This document shows positions 18,065 to 27,125 of a DNA stretch of 35,407 bases, piece after piece. The translations under genes were made by a program, and so were the position numbers. Positions within the stretch are counted from its first letter, which is position 1, and every line of letters starts with the position of its first letter. This DNA comes from Salinicola sp. (GTDB lineage Bacteria > Pseudomonadota > Gammaproteobacteria > Pseudomonadales > Halomonadaceae). The stretch lies in NCBI GenBank assembly GCA_002695065.1, contig NZNW01000092.1, positions 1 through 35,407 of the forward strand, given 5' to 3'. A model generated the notes under the pieces. That model saw only the letters and a program-made list of their open reading frames with translations. It had not been told where the DNA came from and searched no databases.

Positions 18065-19208
18065 GGTCGAAACCACTCAATGTCATCATGCTGAGATCAT
18101 CCGGCAGAGGATCCCCCAACGCCAACCCTTCCCTCAGATCGTCGACGCTGGTGCAGTGTGCCGTGCGGTGCTCGAGTTCCTTGAGCCGCGCGTTCAATGA
18201 ACCCTCCGGCAGGCATTCCAGAACGCCATCGGAGCAGAACCAGAGTCGGAAAGACTCGGGTAATGGACACCCGTAGATGGGGTACTCCACATCGGGAAAC
18301 AACCCCACCGGAGGCCCCTCTCCCCCCAGGTATACGCTTCGCCCCTCCGCCTGGAGAATCGGCATCGGCAGCTGGGCGCCGAGCGCATAGTGCAGAAAAT
18401 GACGCTCGTGGTCCAGCACACCGGCAAAGACCGTGGCGTGCTTGCCGATGCCGGTCTCCAGCAGCTCCCGGTTGAGCTCGCCCAGCCACCGGGACGGAAA
18501 CGCTTCCGGCAGCAGCGTCCGCCACTGGGCCAGCCAGCGATTGCAGAGATACTTCAACAACACGGTGACGAAGGCGGAAGAGGCGCCGTGGCCGGCGACA
18601 TCGGCAAAATAGAAGAAACTGTAGCGGTCGTCACATCGCTGAAAATCGAGAAAGTCACCCGACAGATAGAGCGAAGGCGCGAACCAGTAGTCGCAGCGCA
18701 CGCCGAGGTGCGAGACACCCGGCGGCGGCAGCAGCTTGCGCTGCACGTGCCCACCTGCCCGCTGGTCGTCCCGGAGCATCTCGAGATGCCTTTCGAGACG
18801 ATCGTTCAACGCTTCGAGCTCCGCCCGGCTTTCACTGTGATCGCGGGACAGCCGCGTCAGTTCCAGGGCCCGTTCGACCAAGCGCCGCAGAATGTCGACA
18901 TGCTTGAGCGGTTCGACCAGGTAATCGATCAGCCCGGCATCGAGCGCCTTGTGCAGGTCGTTGTCGCGCCGGCTCTCGCTGATGACGATGGTCGGACGCC
19001 CAACGGCCAGCCGCTCCCACCCGTCGTGCGACACCGCTCGCACGTGTGCCACCACGAGATCGCAATGCGCCGGCAGCGTCGAAACCGAGACGGCGGCCCG
19101 CACCACGATGTCGAGACGGGAGAGTTCTTCGATCAAGCGTTCACGGTCCGGTCCCGGCAGATCGATCAGACCGATCACAGGCAGCTCGTCCGACAGCGTA
19201 TTGGACAC
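18057..19208 (-). CDS. Pseudo-receiver/PP2C (SpoIIE-type) phosphatase
   Basis: A 383-residue protein with an N-terminal receiver-like domain (about 10-115), a coiled linker (about 117-150, SRAELEALNDRLERHLEML) and a C-terminal PP2C/SpoIIE serine phosphatase. Phosphatase metal residues are intact: Asp185 in SGDFLDF, Asp203 in DVAGHG, Asp327 in CSDGVLE and Asp370-Asp371. The receiver is degenerate: the phospho-acceptor position in DLVVAHV is His55 instead of Asp, and the conserved Lys is Glu99 in VEPL. It should therefore sense something other than phosphorylation. It likely dephosphorylates the STAS protein encoded next, a partner switch. I chose the GTG at 19208, just after the mlaA stop (19213); the frame opens further to a GTG at 19253 inside mlaA. 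Confidence 0.87.
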   Translation of the reverse strand: MSNTLSDELPVIGLIDLPGPDRERLIEELSRLDIVVRAAVSVSTLPAHCDLVVAHVRAVSHDGWERLAVGRPTIVISESRRDNDLHKALDAGLIDYLVEPLKHVDILRRLVERALELTRLSRDHSESRAELEALNDRLERHLEMLRDDQRAGGHVQRKLLPPPGVSHLGVRCDYWFAPSLYLSGDFLDFQRCDDRYSFFYFADVAGHGASSAFVTVLLKYLCNRWLAQWRTLLPEAFPSRWLGELNRELLETGIGKHATVFAGVLDHERHFLHYALGAQLPMPILQAEGRSVYLGGEGPPVGLFPDVEYPIYGCPLPESFRLWFCSDGVLECLPEGSLNARLKELEHRTAHCTSVDDLREGLALGDPLPDDLSMMTLSGFDHD

Positions 19209-19212
19209 AAAT

Positions 19213-19959
19213 CTACTCGGCGAAGTCGTCTTCACTATATTCGAAATCGTCACCGAATCCGCCGCTGGCGAACGGATCCTCGCCAGCCGCTCCGTTGGTG
19301 ACCTCGAACTGGCGACGCTGGAGATAGGCGTCGCGGATGAAGCTGTAGCGATCTCCCTGGATCAGCGCTTCCTGGTCGAGCAGGCCGGCGCGCAGATCCA
19401 CGTAGCGCAGGAAGGTCAGGCCGTAACGCCACTTGTCCTCTTCGACATAGGTGACCGGATAAGTGTACATATCGACCGGCAGGCCGCTGGTGTCTCGAAC
19501 CGTGCTCGGCCCCAGAATCGGCAGCACCAGGTACGGGCCGCTTCCGACCCCCCACACGCCCAGGGTCTGGCCGAAATCCTCTTCGTTCTCGTCCAGCCCC
19601 ATGCGAGTGGCCGGATCGAGCACGCCACCGACACCCAGCACGGTGTTGACCAGAAAGCGTCCGGAAGCGACGCCGGCATTGCCCCATTCCCACTGGAGGA
19701 TGCTGTTGAAGACCGTGCGAATCTCCCCCAGGTTGGAGAAGAAATTGCCAACGCCATCCTGAACCGGATCCGGCGTTATGGTGTCGTATCCCTGCGCAAC
19801 CGGCTTGAGCGCGTAGCGATCGAGCGTATCGTTGAACTGATAGACACCCCGGTTGAAGCCCTCCCACGGATCCTGGGGATTCGATTCTTCCCCGGTCGAG
19901 GCGCAACCGCTCAGCGCCGCGGCGACACAGGCGCCGCCCAGCCAATGGATCGATTTCAT
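19213..19959 (-). CDS. mlaA: Outer-membrane lipid asymmetry lipoprotein MlaA (VacJ)
   Basis: Outer-membrane component of the Mla system, which removes misplaced phospholipids from the outer leaflet and passes them to periplasmic MlaC. The 248-residue protein has a lipoprotein signal with lipobox LSGC (Cys19) and Ala after the cysteine, consistent with outer-membrane sorting. The MlaA core is clear: DPWEGFNRGVYQFND, LGEIRTVFNSIL, RFLVNTVLGVGGVLD and GPYLVLPILGPSTVRD. The acidic C-terminal tail (GFGDDFEYSEDDFAE) is typical of the longer pseudomonad/halomonad forms. The ATG overlaps the preceding stop as TGATG; a GTG two codons earlier is possible. MlaBCDEF are not in the window. Confidence 0.95.
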   Translation of the reverse strand: MKSIHWLGGACVAAALSGCASTGEESNPQDPWEGFNRGVYQFNDTLDRYALKPVAQGYDTITPDPVQDGVGNFFSNLGEIRTVFNSILQWEWGNAGVASGRFLVNTVLGVGGVLDPATRMGLDENEEDFGQTLGVWGVGSGPYLVLPILGPSTVRDTSGLPVDMYTYPVTYVEEDKWRYGLTFLRYVDLRAGLLDQEALIQGDRYSFIRDAYLQRRQFEVTNGAAGEDPFASGGFGDDFEYSEDDFAE

Positions 19960-21089
19960 CAACACGCATTCCCTTTACGCAGTATCACACTGCCCGCACT
20001 GTAGCCCGCACCGAAGGAACACACCACCCCCACGTCGCCGTCCTGAAGGTCGTCACGATGCAGATGAAACGCAATGATCGATCCCGCCGAACTGGTATTG
20101 GCATAGCGATCGAGTATCACCGGCGCTTCCGATAGCGAGGGCTCGCGGCCCAGCACGCGCTGCGCGATCAGGTCGTTCATGTGACGGTTGGCCTGGTGCA
20201 GCCACAGTTTCTTGACCGAGTCCCCGGTCAGCGACTGGCTCTCCAGATGATCGAGGATCAACGAAGCGACCATCGGGCAGACCTCCTTGAACACCTTGCG
20301 CCCTTCCTGGACGAAAAGCTTGTCCAACGCATCGTGCCCTTCGTCGGCAAGACGATTGAGAAATCCGAAGTTATTGCGAATGGCATTGGAGAACTGTGTC
20401 TTCAAGCGCGTTCCCAATACCGTGAAGTGCTCCCGATCCTGGGCGAGATGGTCGGCCTCCAGCACGATGGCGGTACAAGCGTCACCGAAGATGAAGTGGC
20501 TGTCCCGGTCACGGAAGTTGAGATGCGCCGAACAGATCTCGGGGTTGACCACCAGAACCCGCTCCAGGCTGCCGGCACGGATGGCGTTGGTGGCCATGTC
20601 GATGGCGAACGTCGCGCTGGAGCAGGCCACGTTCATGTCGAACGCGTAGCCGCCGGCGCCCAGCGCGGCCTGGACCTCGACCGCGACCGCCGGATACGGG
20701 CGCTGGAGGTTGGAGCAGGCGACGATGATCAGGTCGAGCTGAGCGGCACGCAAGCCCGCCTTGTCCAGCGCCTGGCGAGCCGCGGCCACACCCATCTCGG
20801 CCTGTACCGACAGGGCGTCGTTGGCGCGCTGTGGAATCCGGGGTCGCATGCGTTCGGGATCCAGAATCCCGCCGGCTTCCATCACGTAGCGACTTTCGAT
20901 ACCCGACGCCTTGAGGATGAAGGCTTCGCTGGAGTGCGCCAGCGGCTCGCGCTCGCCCCGCTCGATCGCTGCCGCGTGCCGCGAATTTTCGGCGTCGACC
21001 CAGGTATTGAAGCTGGCGACCAGTTCGGCGTTATCGATCGAATCCGGCGGCGTGAACAGGCCCGTCGCGGTAATCACGGCTTGCGTCAT
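19959..21089 (-). CDS. 3-oxoacyl-[acyl-carrier-protein] synthase III homologue
   Basis: Thiolase-fold condensing enzyme of the FabH family, 376 residues. The catalytic triad is complete: Cys156 in NVACSSATFAID, His298 in WLHQANRH and Asn331 in YANTSSAGS. It would condense an acyl-CoA or acyl-ACP with malonyl-ACP. It is about 60 residues longer than E. coli FabH (317), with extra sequence near residues 25-95 that could reshape the acyl pocket, so it may not be the main initiation enzyme and I give no symbol. GGGAGG precedes the ATG. It is the first gene of the cluster and overlaps mlaA by one base, suggesting a link to envelope lipids. Confidence 0.9.
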   Translation of the reverse strand: MTQAVITATGLFTPPDSIDNAELVASFNTWVDAENSRHAAAIERGEREPLAHSSEAFILKASGIESRYVMEAGGILDPERMRPRIPQRANDALSVQAEMGVAAARQALDKAGLRAAQLDLIIVACSNLQRPYPAVAVEVQAALGAGGYAFDMNVACSSATFAIDMATNAIRAGSLERVLVVNPEICSAHLNFRDRDSHFIFGDACTAIVLEADHLAQDREHFTVLGTRLKTQFSNAIRNNFGFLNRLADEGHDALDKLFVQEGRKVFKEVCPMVASLILDHLESQSLTGDSVKKLWLHQANRHMNDLIAQRVLGREPSLSEAPVILDRYANTSSAGSIIAFHLHRDDLQDGDVGVVCSFGAGYSAGSVILRKGNAC

Positions 21090-21133
21090 CGGCTATTACC
21101 TCCCGCGGCATCCGCCGCTTTCCATCATTACGC

Positions 21134-21154
21134 GCACCCGCCGACGGCGGATGC
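21134..21154. terminator. Hairpin between hrpA and the ketoacyl synthase gene
   Basis: Nine-base arms (21134-21142 and 21146-21154, one G-U pair on the minus-strand RNA) around a 3-base loop, 20 bases past the hrpA stop. No T tract follows, so it could be a weak terminator or a leader structure of the next gene. Confidence 0.35.
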
Positions 21155-21173
21155 AGTGTATCGAGCCCGCCGA

Positions 21174-24100
21174 TCACACGGTTTGCCCGGTTATCTCCTG
21201 CCAGCGTCGCGCCAGGCGCTTCTCCGATACGCTCTCCAGCGTGCCCAACTGCTGTGCGAATAGCGAGACTCGCCACTCCTGCAGCCACCAGCCGAATTCG
21301 ACCAGGTCGGCATCGACGATCCCGTCGCGATGGGTTTGCCGGCGCCGCGTATCGACCCGCTCCTCCCACGCCTGCACCTGCTGCATCGACAACTGGTCCC
21401 GACGCAGGTCCCGTGGCGCCTTCTCGAGCCGGATTTCGGCCGCCTGCATGTAGCGCGGGTAATGTTTGAGCCAGGGGCCGGCGTCGCGCACGAAGCCAGG
21501 GTAGACGAGACGTTGCATCTGCGCCTTGAGATCACTGTAGGTCAGCGCCAGCGCCAGCGTAACGTTGCCCTTGAGCGCCTTGGTCACTGCCAGATGGCCT
21601 TGCAACGCCTTGTGCAGGTCATCCAGCAGCGCCTCGGCATAGGCGACCAGCTCTCCGCGCCAGGTCTCGAGCCGGGCCTCGAACGCCTGGCGGGAGCGCG
21701 GCAAGGGATCGGCGGCCACGGTCTGGGCCAGGCAGGCATCGATGACGTCACGGGACAGCTGCTCGTGACTGCCGACCTTGGCAAACAGCAGCGCGGACTG
21801 CTTGAGCGCAGGCAGCTCGCGCTGGATATAGCGCACGGTATCGGGCAATCTGCGCCGGGCCAGCTTGACGATCCCGTCGCGATGGGCGGCTTCGGCGCGG
21901 GCGGCGTGGTCGAACCAGGCGACCCGCAGTTCGTCCTCCTCCACCACCATCGCCGGATAGACCTCGACCTGGATCCCGGCCTGGCGGGTCGTGCGCGAAC
22001 TCGGCAACGGCGTCTCGGGCAGGTCGTCGAGACGCTCGGCGTTGTCTTTCGGCGCCTGGGCCAGCGCCTTGGCGCCCGCCGCGGCGGCCTCGCCAAACCG
22101 CGTCTGCAGTTGGCGCAGGTCACGTCCTTCACCCAGCACCTGGCCATTGTGATCCACCACGCGCAGGTTCATCACCAGGTGCGGATCGAGCTGATCGTGA
22201 CGCCAAGCCGACGCGTCCAGGCGCGTTCCCGTCTTGATCCGCAGGAACTCCCCCAGCGCCTCCTCGACCGGCCGGTCGTCCGGCGTCAGCGACGCCAGCG
22301 CGGCATCGACCCAGTCGGGGATCGGTACCACCTGCCGACGCATCGCCTTGGGCAGGGCCTTGAGCAGTGCGATGCACTTCTCGCGCAGCAACCCGGGCAC
22401 CAGCCAGCTCAAGCGCCCCTGCGGCAACTGCGCCAACATGACCGCCGGCACGGTCAAGGTGACGCCATCGTCGCCAGCCCCCGGCGAAAAGTGATAGCTG
22501 AGCGGATAGCGCACGCCGTTGAACACCAGCTCGTCGGGGTACTGTTCGACATTGACGTCGTCGGCGTCCCGCGCCATCAGCGCCGCCTTGTCCAGCTTGA
22601 GAAGATCCGGCGTGTCGCGCTCGGCCTGCTTGCGCCAGTTCTCGAAGCTGCGCCCGCCGGCGACATCCGCCGGAACCCGTTCGTCGTAGAAGGCGAACAG
22701 TGTCTCCTCGTCGATGAGGATGTCGCGCTTGCGCGCCCGATCCTCGAGATCCTCCACTTCCGCCATCATCGCACGATTGTGCTCGAAGAACGCCGCCCGG
22801 GTCTGGTAGTCGCCCTCCACCAGTGCCCGGCGCAGGAAGATCTCCCGGGCCTCCTGCGGCGCCACCTTGGCGTAATCCACGCGGCGGCCGGTAACGATCG
22901 GCAGGCCGAATAGCGTCACCTGCTCCAGCGCCACCACCTGGGCGCGCTTGCGCTCCCAGTGGGGTTCGCTGTAGCTGCGCTTGATCAGGTGCGCCGCCTG
23001 CGGCTCGATCCACTCCGGCTTGATCCTCGCCGCATCACGCGCGAACAGACGACTGGTCTCCACCATCTCGCCGGCCATCACCCACTTGGGCGGCTTGCGT
23101 GACAGGCCCGATGCCGGATGAATCAGGAAGCGCCGGTTCCGGGCACCGAGGAATTCCCGGCTCTCCGGCTGCAACTGCCCCAGGTTGGAGAGCAGCCCGG
23201 CAAGCAATGCCTGATGCAGGCGCTGGGTATCGACCCGGGGCTGCTCCGCCGGCTGTTGCTCCGCGCCCGCCGCGCCATTTTCACCGGCCGGTGGGGCGGT
23301 ATCGGGCTGCATGGCACTCGACGGCGTCAGTTTCATCTCGCGGGTCAACTGGCGCAGTTGGCGATAGGTGTCGTGCCACTCGCGCAGGCGCAGGTAGTTC
23401 AGATACTGGTCGCGACACCAGCGCCGCAGTTGACTGCTCGACAGCGTCTCGCGCATGGCGTCGAAGCCATGCCACAGATTGAGCCAGGCGACGAAGTCGG
23501 AGTTGGGGTCCTCCCACTGCTTGTGACGCTGGTCGGCGGCCTGGCGCTTCTCCGCCGGCCGCTCGCGGGGATCCTGCGTCGCCAGCGCGCTGACCACGAT
23601 CAGCACCTCGCGCAGGCACTGGAAACGCTCGCCCGCCAGCACCATTCGCGCCAGGCGCGGATCGATCGGCAAGCGGGACAGCTGTCGTCCGATGGCGGTG
23701 ATGCGCTCGCCGTCGTCGACGGCCCCCAGCTCGAACAGCAACCGATAGCCGTCCTTGACGAAGCGGGCATCCGGCGCATCGACGAACGGGAAATCGAACA
23801 CGTCGCCCAGCTTGAGCGACAGCATCGACAGAATGACCGAGGCCAGGTTGGTGCGCTGGATTTCGGGTTCGGTGAATTCCGGGCGGGAGAGAAAATCCTC
23901 TTCGCTGTAGAGTCGGATGCAGACACCTTCAGCCACGCGCCCGCAACGGCCCTTGCGCTGATCGGCGCTGGCCTGGCTCACCGGCTCGATCGGCAGACGC
24001 TGGACCTTGGCGCGCGCACTATAGCGGCTCATTCGGACCAGGCCGGGATCGATCACGTAGCGTATGCCGGGTACGGTCAACGAGGTCTCGGCCACGTTGG

Positions 24101-25205
24101 TGGAGAGCACGATGCGCCGGCCGGCGTGGGGCTGGAACACCCGGTTCTGTTCGGCGTTGGAGAGCCGCGCATAGAGCGGCAGGATCTCGGTGCTCTTGAG
24201 CTCGGCGCGTCGCAGCACGTCTGCTGTCTCGCGAATGTCGCGCTCGCCCGGCAGGAAGATCAGGATATCCCGCGGGCCGCTATACCAGCGCTTTTCGCGC
24301 TCGATTCGCTCGACCTCGTCGACCGCCGCCAGAATGCCCTCCTGCAGGGTCAGGTCCTCCTCGTCCCGCGACTCCCGCACCAGCGGCCGATAATGCACCT
24401 CGACCGGATAGGCACGCCCGGAGACCTCGACCACCGGCGCGGGCTGCACCTCGCCGTTGCGCTCGACGGCAAAATGCCGGGAGAGTCGCTCGACGTCGAT
24501 GGTCGCCGAGGTGACGATCACCTTGAGGTCGGGGCGTCGGGCCGTCAGGCGCTTGAGATAGCCGAGCAGGAAGTCGATGTTGAGGCTGCGCTCGTGCGCT
24601 TCATCGATGATGATCGCCTCGTAGCGCATCAGGTCCGGATCGTGCTGCGTCTCGGCCAGCAGGATGCCGTCGGTCATCAGCTTGACCAGCGTGTCGTCGC
24701 TGCTCTGATCGGTGAAGCGAACCTGATAACCGACCTGCTCGCCCAGCGGCACCTCCAGCTCTTCGGCCAGGCGGGCCGCCACCGAACGTGCCGCCAGACG
24801 GCGCGGCTGGGTGTGGCCGATCATGCCACGCCGCCCCAGTCCCAGCTCCAGACAGAGCTTGGGTAGCTGGGTGGTCTTGCCGGAGCCGGTCTCGCCGGCG
24901 ACCACCACCACCTGATGCTCGCGCAGGGCTTCGAGAATGGTTTCGCGCTTGGCGGCGACCGGCAACGCGTCGGGGTAGTTCAGCGTCACCGGCTGGCGCT
25001 GGCGACGCGCGAGTACCTCACTGGACGCCGCCAGTCGCGTTTCGACCTCTTTCAGCGACCGGTCGATCGGCTTGCCGTCGCGGGCACGTTGCGCCAGGCG
25101 CTGGAGCCGCCGACGCTGCTCGTGGGCATCGCGCAGCAGACAGCCGTCCAGGCGAGTTTCCAGGTCATTCAGGGCTTGCAGCGAGGGGGAAGCGATAGCG
25201 CTCAA
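21174..25205 (-). CDS. hrpA: ATP-dependent RNA helicase HrpA (DEAH box)
   Basis: Large DEAH-box RNA helicase of 1343 residues (E. coli 1300), acting in mRNA processing and, in E. coli, in rescue of collided ribosomes. Visible motifs: I GETGSGKT (104-111), Ia TQPRRLAAR (132-140), II DEAH (201-204), III VTSATID, and VI QRKGRCGR. The HA2/OB region and the long HrpA-specific C-terminal part follow. A low-complexity Ala/Pro/Gln linker (around 640-665) interrupts the central part. The start is TTG, supported by GAGG five bases upstream and by the lack of another nearby start. A 582-residue open frame on the other strand is a shadow of it. Confidence 0.95.
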   Translation of the reverse strand: MSAIASPSLQALNDLETRLDGCLLRDAHEQRRRLQRLAQRARDGKPIDRSLKEVETRLAASSEVLARRQRQPVTLNYPDALPVAAKRETILEALREHQVVVVAGETGSGKTTQLPKLCLELGLGRRGMIGHTQPRRLAARSVAARLAEELEVPLGEQVGYQVRFTDQSSDDTLVKLMTDGILLAETQHDPDLMRYEAIIIDEAHERSLNIDFLLGYLKRLTARRPDLKVIVTSATIDVERLSRHFAVERNGEVQPAPVVEVSGRAYPVEVHYRPLVRESRDEEDLTLQEGILAAVDEVERIEREKRWYSGPRDILIFLPGERDIRETADVLRRAELKSTEILPLYARLSNAEQNRVFQPHAGRRIVLSTNVAETSLTVPGIRYVIDPGLVRMSRYSARAKVQRLPIEPVSQASADQRKGRCGRVAEGVCIRLYSEEDFLSRPEFTEPEIQRTNLASVILSMLSLKLGDVFDFPFVDAPDARFVKDGYRLLFELGAVDDGERITAIGRQLSRLPIDPRLARMVLAGERFQCLREVLIVVSALATQDPRERPAEKRQAADQRHKQWEDPNSDFVAWLNLWHGFDAMRETLSSSQLRRWCRDQYLNYLRLREWHDTYRQLRQLTREMKLTPSSAMQPDTAPPAGENGAAGAEQQPAEQPRVDTQRLHQALLAGLLSNLGQLQPESREFLGARNRRFLIHPASGLSRKPPKWVMAGEMVETSRLFARDAARIKPEWIEPQAAHLIKRSYSEPHWERKRAQVVALEQVTLFGLPIVTGRRVDYAKVAPQEAREIFLRRALVEGDYQTRAAFFEHNRAMMAEVEDLEDRARKRDILIDEETLFAFYDERVPADVAGGRSFENWRKQAERDTPDLLKLDKAALMARDADDVNVEQYPDELVFNGVRYPLSYHFSPGAGDDGVTLTVPAVMLAQLPQGRLSWLVPGLLREKCIALLKALPKAMRRQVVPIPDWVDAALASLTPDDRPVEEALGEFLRIKTGTRLDASAWRHDQLDPHLVMNLRVVDHNGQVLGEGRDLRQLQTRFGEAAAAGAKALAQAPKDNAERLDDLPETPLPSSRTTRQAGIQVEVYPAMVVEEDELRVAWFDHAARAEAAHRDGIVKLARRRLPDTVRYIQRELPALKQSALLFAKVGSHEQLSRDVIDACLAQTVAADPLPRSRQAFEARLETWRGELVAYAEALLDDLHKALQGHLAVTKALKGNVTLALALTYSDLKAQMQRLVYPGFVRDAGPWLKHYPRYMQAAEIRLEKAPRDLRRDQLSMQQVQAWEERVDTRRRQTHRDGIVDADLVEFGWWLQEWRVSLFAQQLGTLESVSEKRLARRWQEITGQTV

Positions 25206-25308
25206 GAGATCCTCTACGTCGGCGAGAACGGGCCGCCACCAAGGATGGTGACGAACCCGTCATTGTAGCGCCGTCAGCGGATCAACTCACGTCCGAGGGG
25301 AACCGATG

Positions 25309-26994
25309 TCACGCCGGGGGCTCATCGCCTGCCTTGCCGGACGCCTCATCGCGCAGCTCCCGCCGCAGGACCTTGCCGACATTGCTCTTGGGCAGTTCGT
25401 CCCGCAGCTCCACGAACTTGGGCACCTTGTAGGCGGTCAGCTCCCGCTTGCACCACTGACGCAGCGCCTGGGGGTCGAGACTCTCGTTGCGAGCGACCAC
25501 GAACAGCTTGACGGCCTCCCCGGTCTCCTCGTCGGGCACGCCCACCGCGGCGGCCTCGAGTACGTCCGGATGCCCCACGACCACCTCTTCGATCTCGTTG
25601 GGATAGACGTTGAAACCCGAGACCAGAATCATGTCCTTCTTGCGGTCGACGATCTTGACGTAGCCATCCTCCTGCACCACCGCCATGTCGCCGGTGCGCA
25701 GCCAGCCGTCGTCGCTGAGCGTCTTGGCGGTATCCTCCGGGCGATTCCAGTAACCCTTCATCACCTGCGGCCCCTTGATGCAGAGCTCGCCGCTCTCCCC
25801 CGGCGGCAGCGCGCGCCCCTCGTCGTCGACCACCCGCACCGACGTGCCCGCCACCGGGCGGCCGATGGTACCGATCTGCGCCGCATCGGGCGGGTTGACC
25901 AGGGCGATCGGCGATGTCTCGGTCAAGCCGTAGCCCTCGACGATGCCGTTGCCGGTCACCTCCTGCCAGCGCTTGGCCGTGGCCTGGGTCAGCGCCATGC
26001 CGCCGGAGATGGTGAACTTGAGCCGCGAGAAGTCGAGCGCCTTGAAGTCGTCGCGCTGACACAGGGCGTTGAACAGGGTGTTGAGCCCCACGAAGACCGT
26101 GAACGGCGTTTTCGACAACGTCTTGACGAAGCCGGCGATGTCACGGGGATTGGGTATCAGGATGTTGTGCTGACCGGTGGTCATTGCGTACAGGCAGTTC
26201 ACGGTGAAGGTATAGATGTGATAGCAAGGCAGCGGCGCGATGATCGTCTCGCGACCGTTCTCCAGGGTGTCGCCGAGCAGCTCCTGGGTCTGCAGCATGT
26301 TGGCGATCAGGTTGCGGTGCGTCAGCATCGCGCCCTTGGCCACCCCGGTGGTGCCGCCGGTGTACTGCAGCACGGCGATCTCTTCGTCCTGCCCCGCCGC
26401 GACCTTGGCCGCACGCCCGCCGCCCGCCAGCGTGCGCCGAAAGCCGACCGCCTGGGGCAGCGAGTAGGCGGGCACCATCTTCTTGACCCGACGCACCACG
26501 ACATTGATCAGCGCACGCTTGGGCCAGTCGTGGAGATCGCCCATCTCGGTGACCACCACGTGACGGATATCGGTCTGGGCGATCACGTTCTCGAGCTTGT
26601 GGGCCATATTGGCCAGCACCACGATCGCCTTGACCCCGGCGTCGCGGAACTGGTGGCGCATCTCGCGCTCGGTGTAGAGCGGATTGGTGTTGACGATCAC
26701 CAGCCCGGCACGCAGCGCGCCGAACACGGCCACCGGGAACTGCAGCACGTTGGGCAATTGGATGGCGATGCGATCGCCCGGTGCGAGATCGTCATGGCTC
26801 TGCAGCCAGGCGGCAAAGCGGTCGGCGAGACGATCGATATCGGCATAGCTCAGCGTCTTGCCCATGCAGCTGAACGCCGGCTTGTCGGCGTAGCGGCGAC
26901 ACGCGTCGGCGATGATGTCGTTGACCGAGTGGAAGGCCTCGAGCCCCGTCAGGGGCACTCCGGACTCGACGTGGGCGTTCGCGCTGTCAGCCAT
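25309..26994 (-). CDS. fadD: Long-chain-fatty-acid-CoA ligase
   Basis: Activates fatty acids to acyl-CoA with ATP at the inner membrane, feeding beta-oxidation. The 561 residues equal the E. coli FadD length. Signatures are the AMP-binding loop YTGGTTGVAKG (211-221), GYGLTET (about 362-368), the linker GDMAVVQEDGY and the fatty-acyl signature around DGWLRTGD with DRKKDMI. The C-terminal lysine of the adenylation reaction is in KSNVGKVLRRELR. I chose the ATG at 26994 because AAGGAG lies directly upstream and removes a 33-residue unlike extension. It stands alone between the VWA gene and hrpA. Confidence 0.95.
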   Translation of the reverse strand: MADSANAHVESGVPLTGLEAFHSVNDIIADACRRYADKPAFSCMGKTLSYADIDRLADRFAAWLQSHDDLAPGDRIAIQLPNVLQFPVAVFGALRAGLVIVNTNPLYTEREMRHQFRDAGVKAIVVLANMAHKLENVIAQTDIRHVVVTEMGDLHDWPKRALINVVVRRVKKMVPAYSLPQAVGFRRTLAGGGRAAKVAAGQDEEIAVLQYTGGTTGVAKGAMLTHRNLIANMLQTQELLGDTLENGRETIIAPLPCYHIYTFTVNCLYAMTTGQHNILIPNPRDIAGFVKTLSKTPFTVFVGLNTLFNALCQRDDFKALDFSRLKFTISGGMALTQATAKRWQEVTGNGIVEGYGLTETSPIALVNPPDAAQIGTIGRPVAGTSVRVVDDEGRALPPGESGELCIKGPQVMKGYWNRPEDTAKTLSDDGWLRTGDMAVVQEDGYVKIVDRKKDMILVSGFNVYPNEIEEVVVGHPDVLEAAAVGVPDEETGEAVKLFVVARNESLDPQALRQWCKRELTAYKVPKFVELRDELPKSNVGKVLRRELRDEASGKAGDEPPA

Positions 26995-27021
26995 GGGATC
27001 TCCTTGATTCGTGACGGTTAT

Positions 27022-27039
27022 CGATCTTATATCAGATCG
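27022..27039. promoter_or_regulatory. Inverted repeat over a -10-like element of fadD
   Basis: CGATCT and AGATCG flank six bases; on the minus strand the centre reads as TATAAG-like -10 sequence, 28-45 bases before the fadD ATG. No good -35 is present at the proper distance. This could be an operator overlapping the promoter; the regulator is unknown. Confidence 0.35.
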
Positions 27040-27125
27040 GGCCGACGAGGCGCTGCCACCAAGGTTGTAAGAGGCCCGACACGGCCGCCGCATGGCGATG
27101 GCGTGACCAGGTCACCGCCGAACGG

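Noticed and set aside
23118-24866. 582-codon open frame on the plus strand opposite hrpA
   Set aside because: It mirrors the codon pattern of hrpA, has no recognisable domain and no ribosome site; long antisense frames are expected in G+C-rich coding DNA.
27103-27115. Palindrome GTGACC-A-GGTCAC between fadD and the VWA gene considered as a FadR site
   Set aside because: The half-sites are in the opposite order to the FadR core TGGTCnGACCA, and the loop is too short for a terminator.
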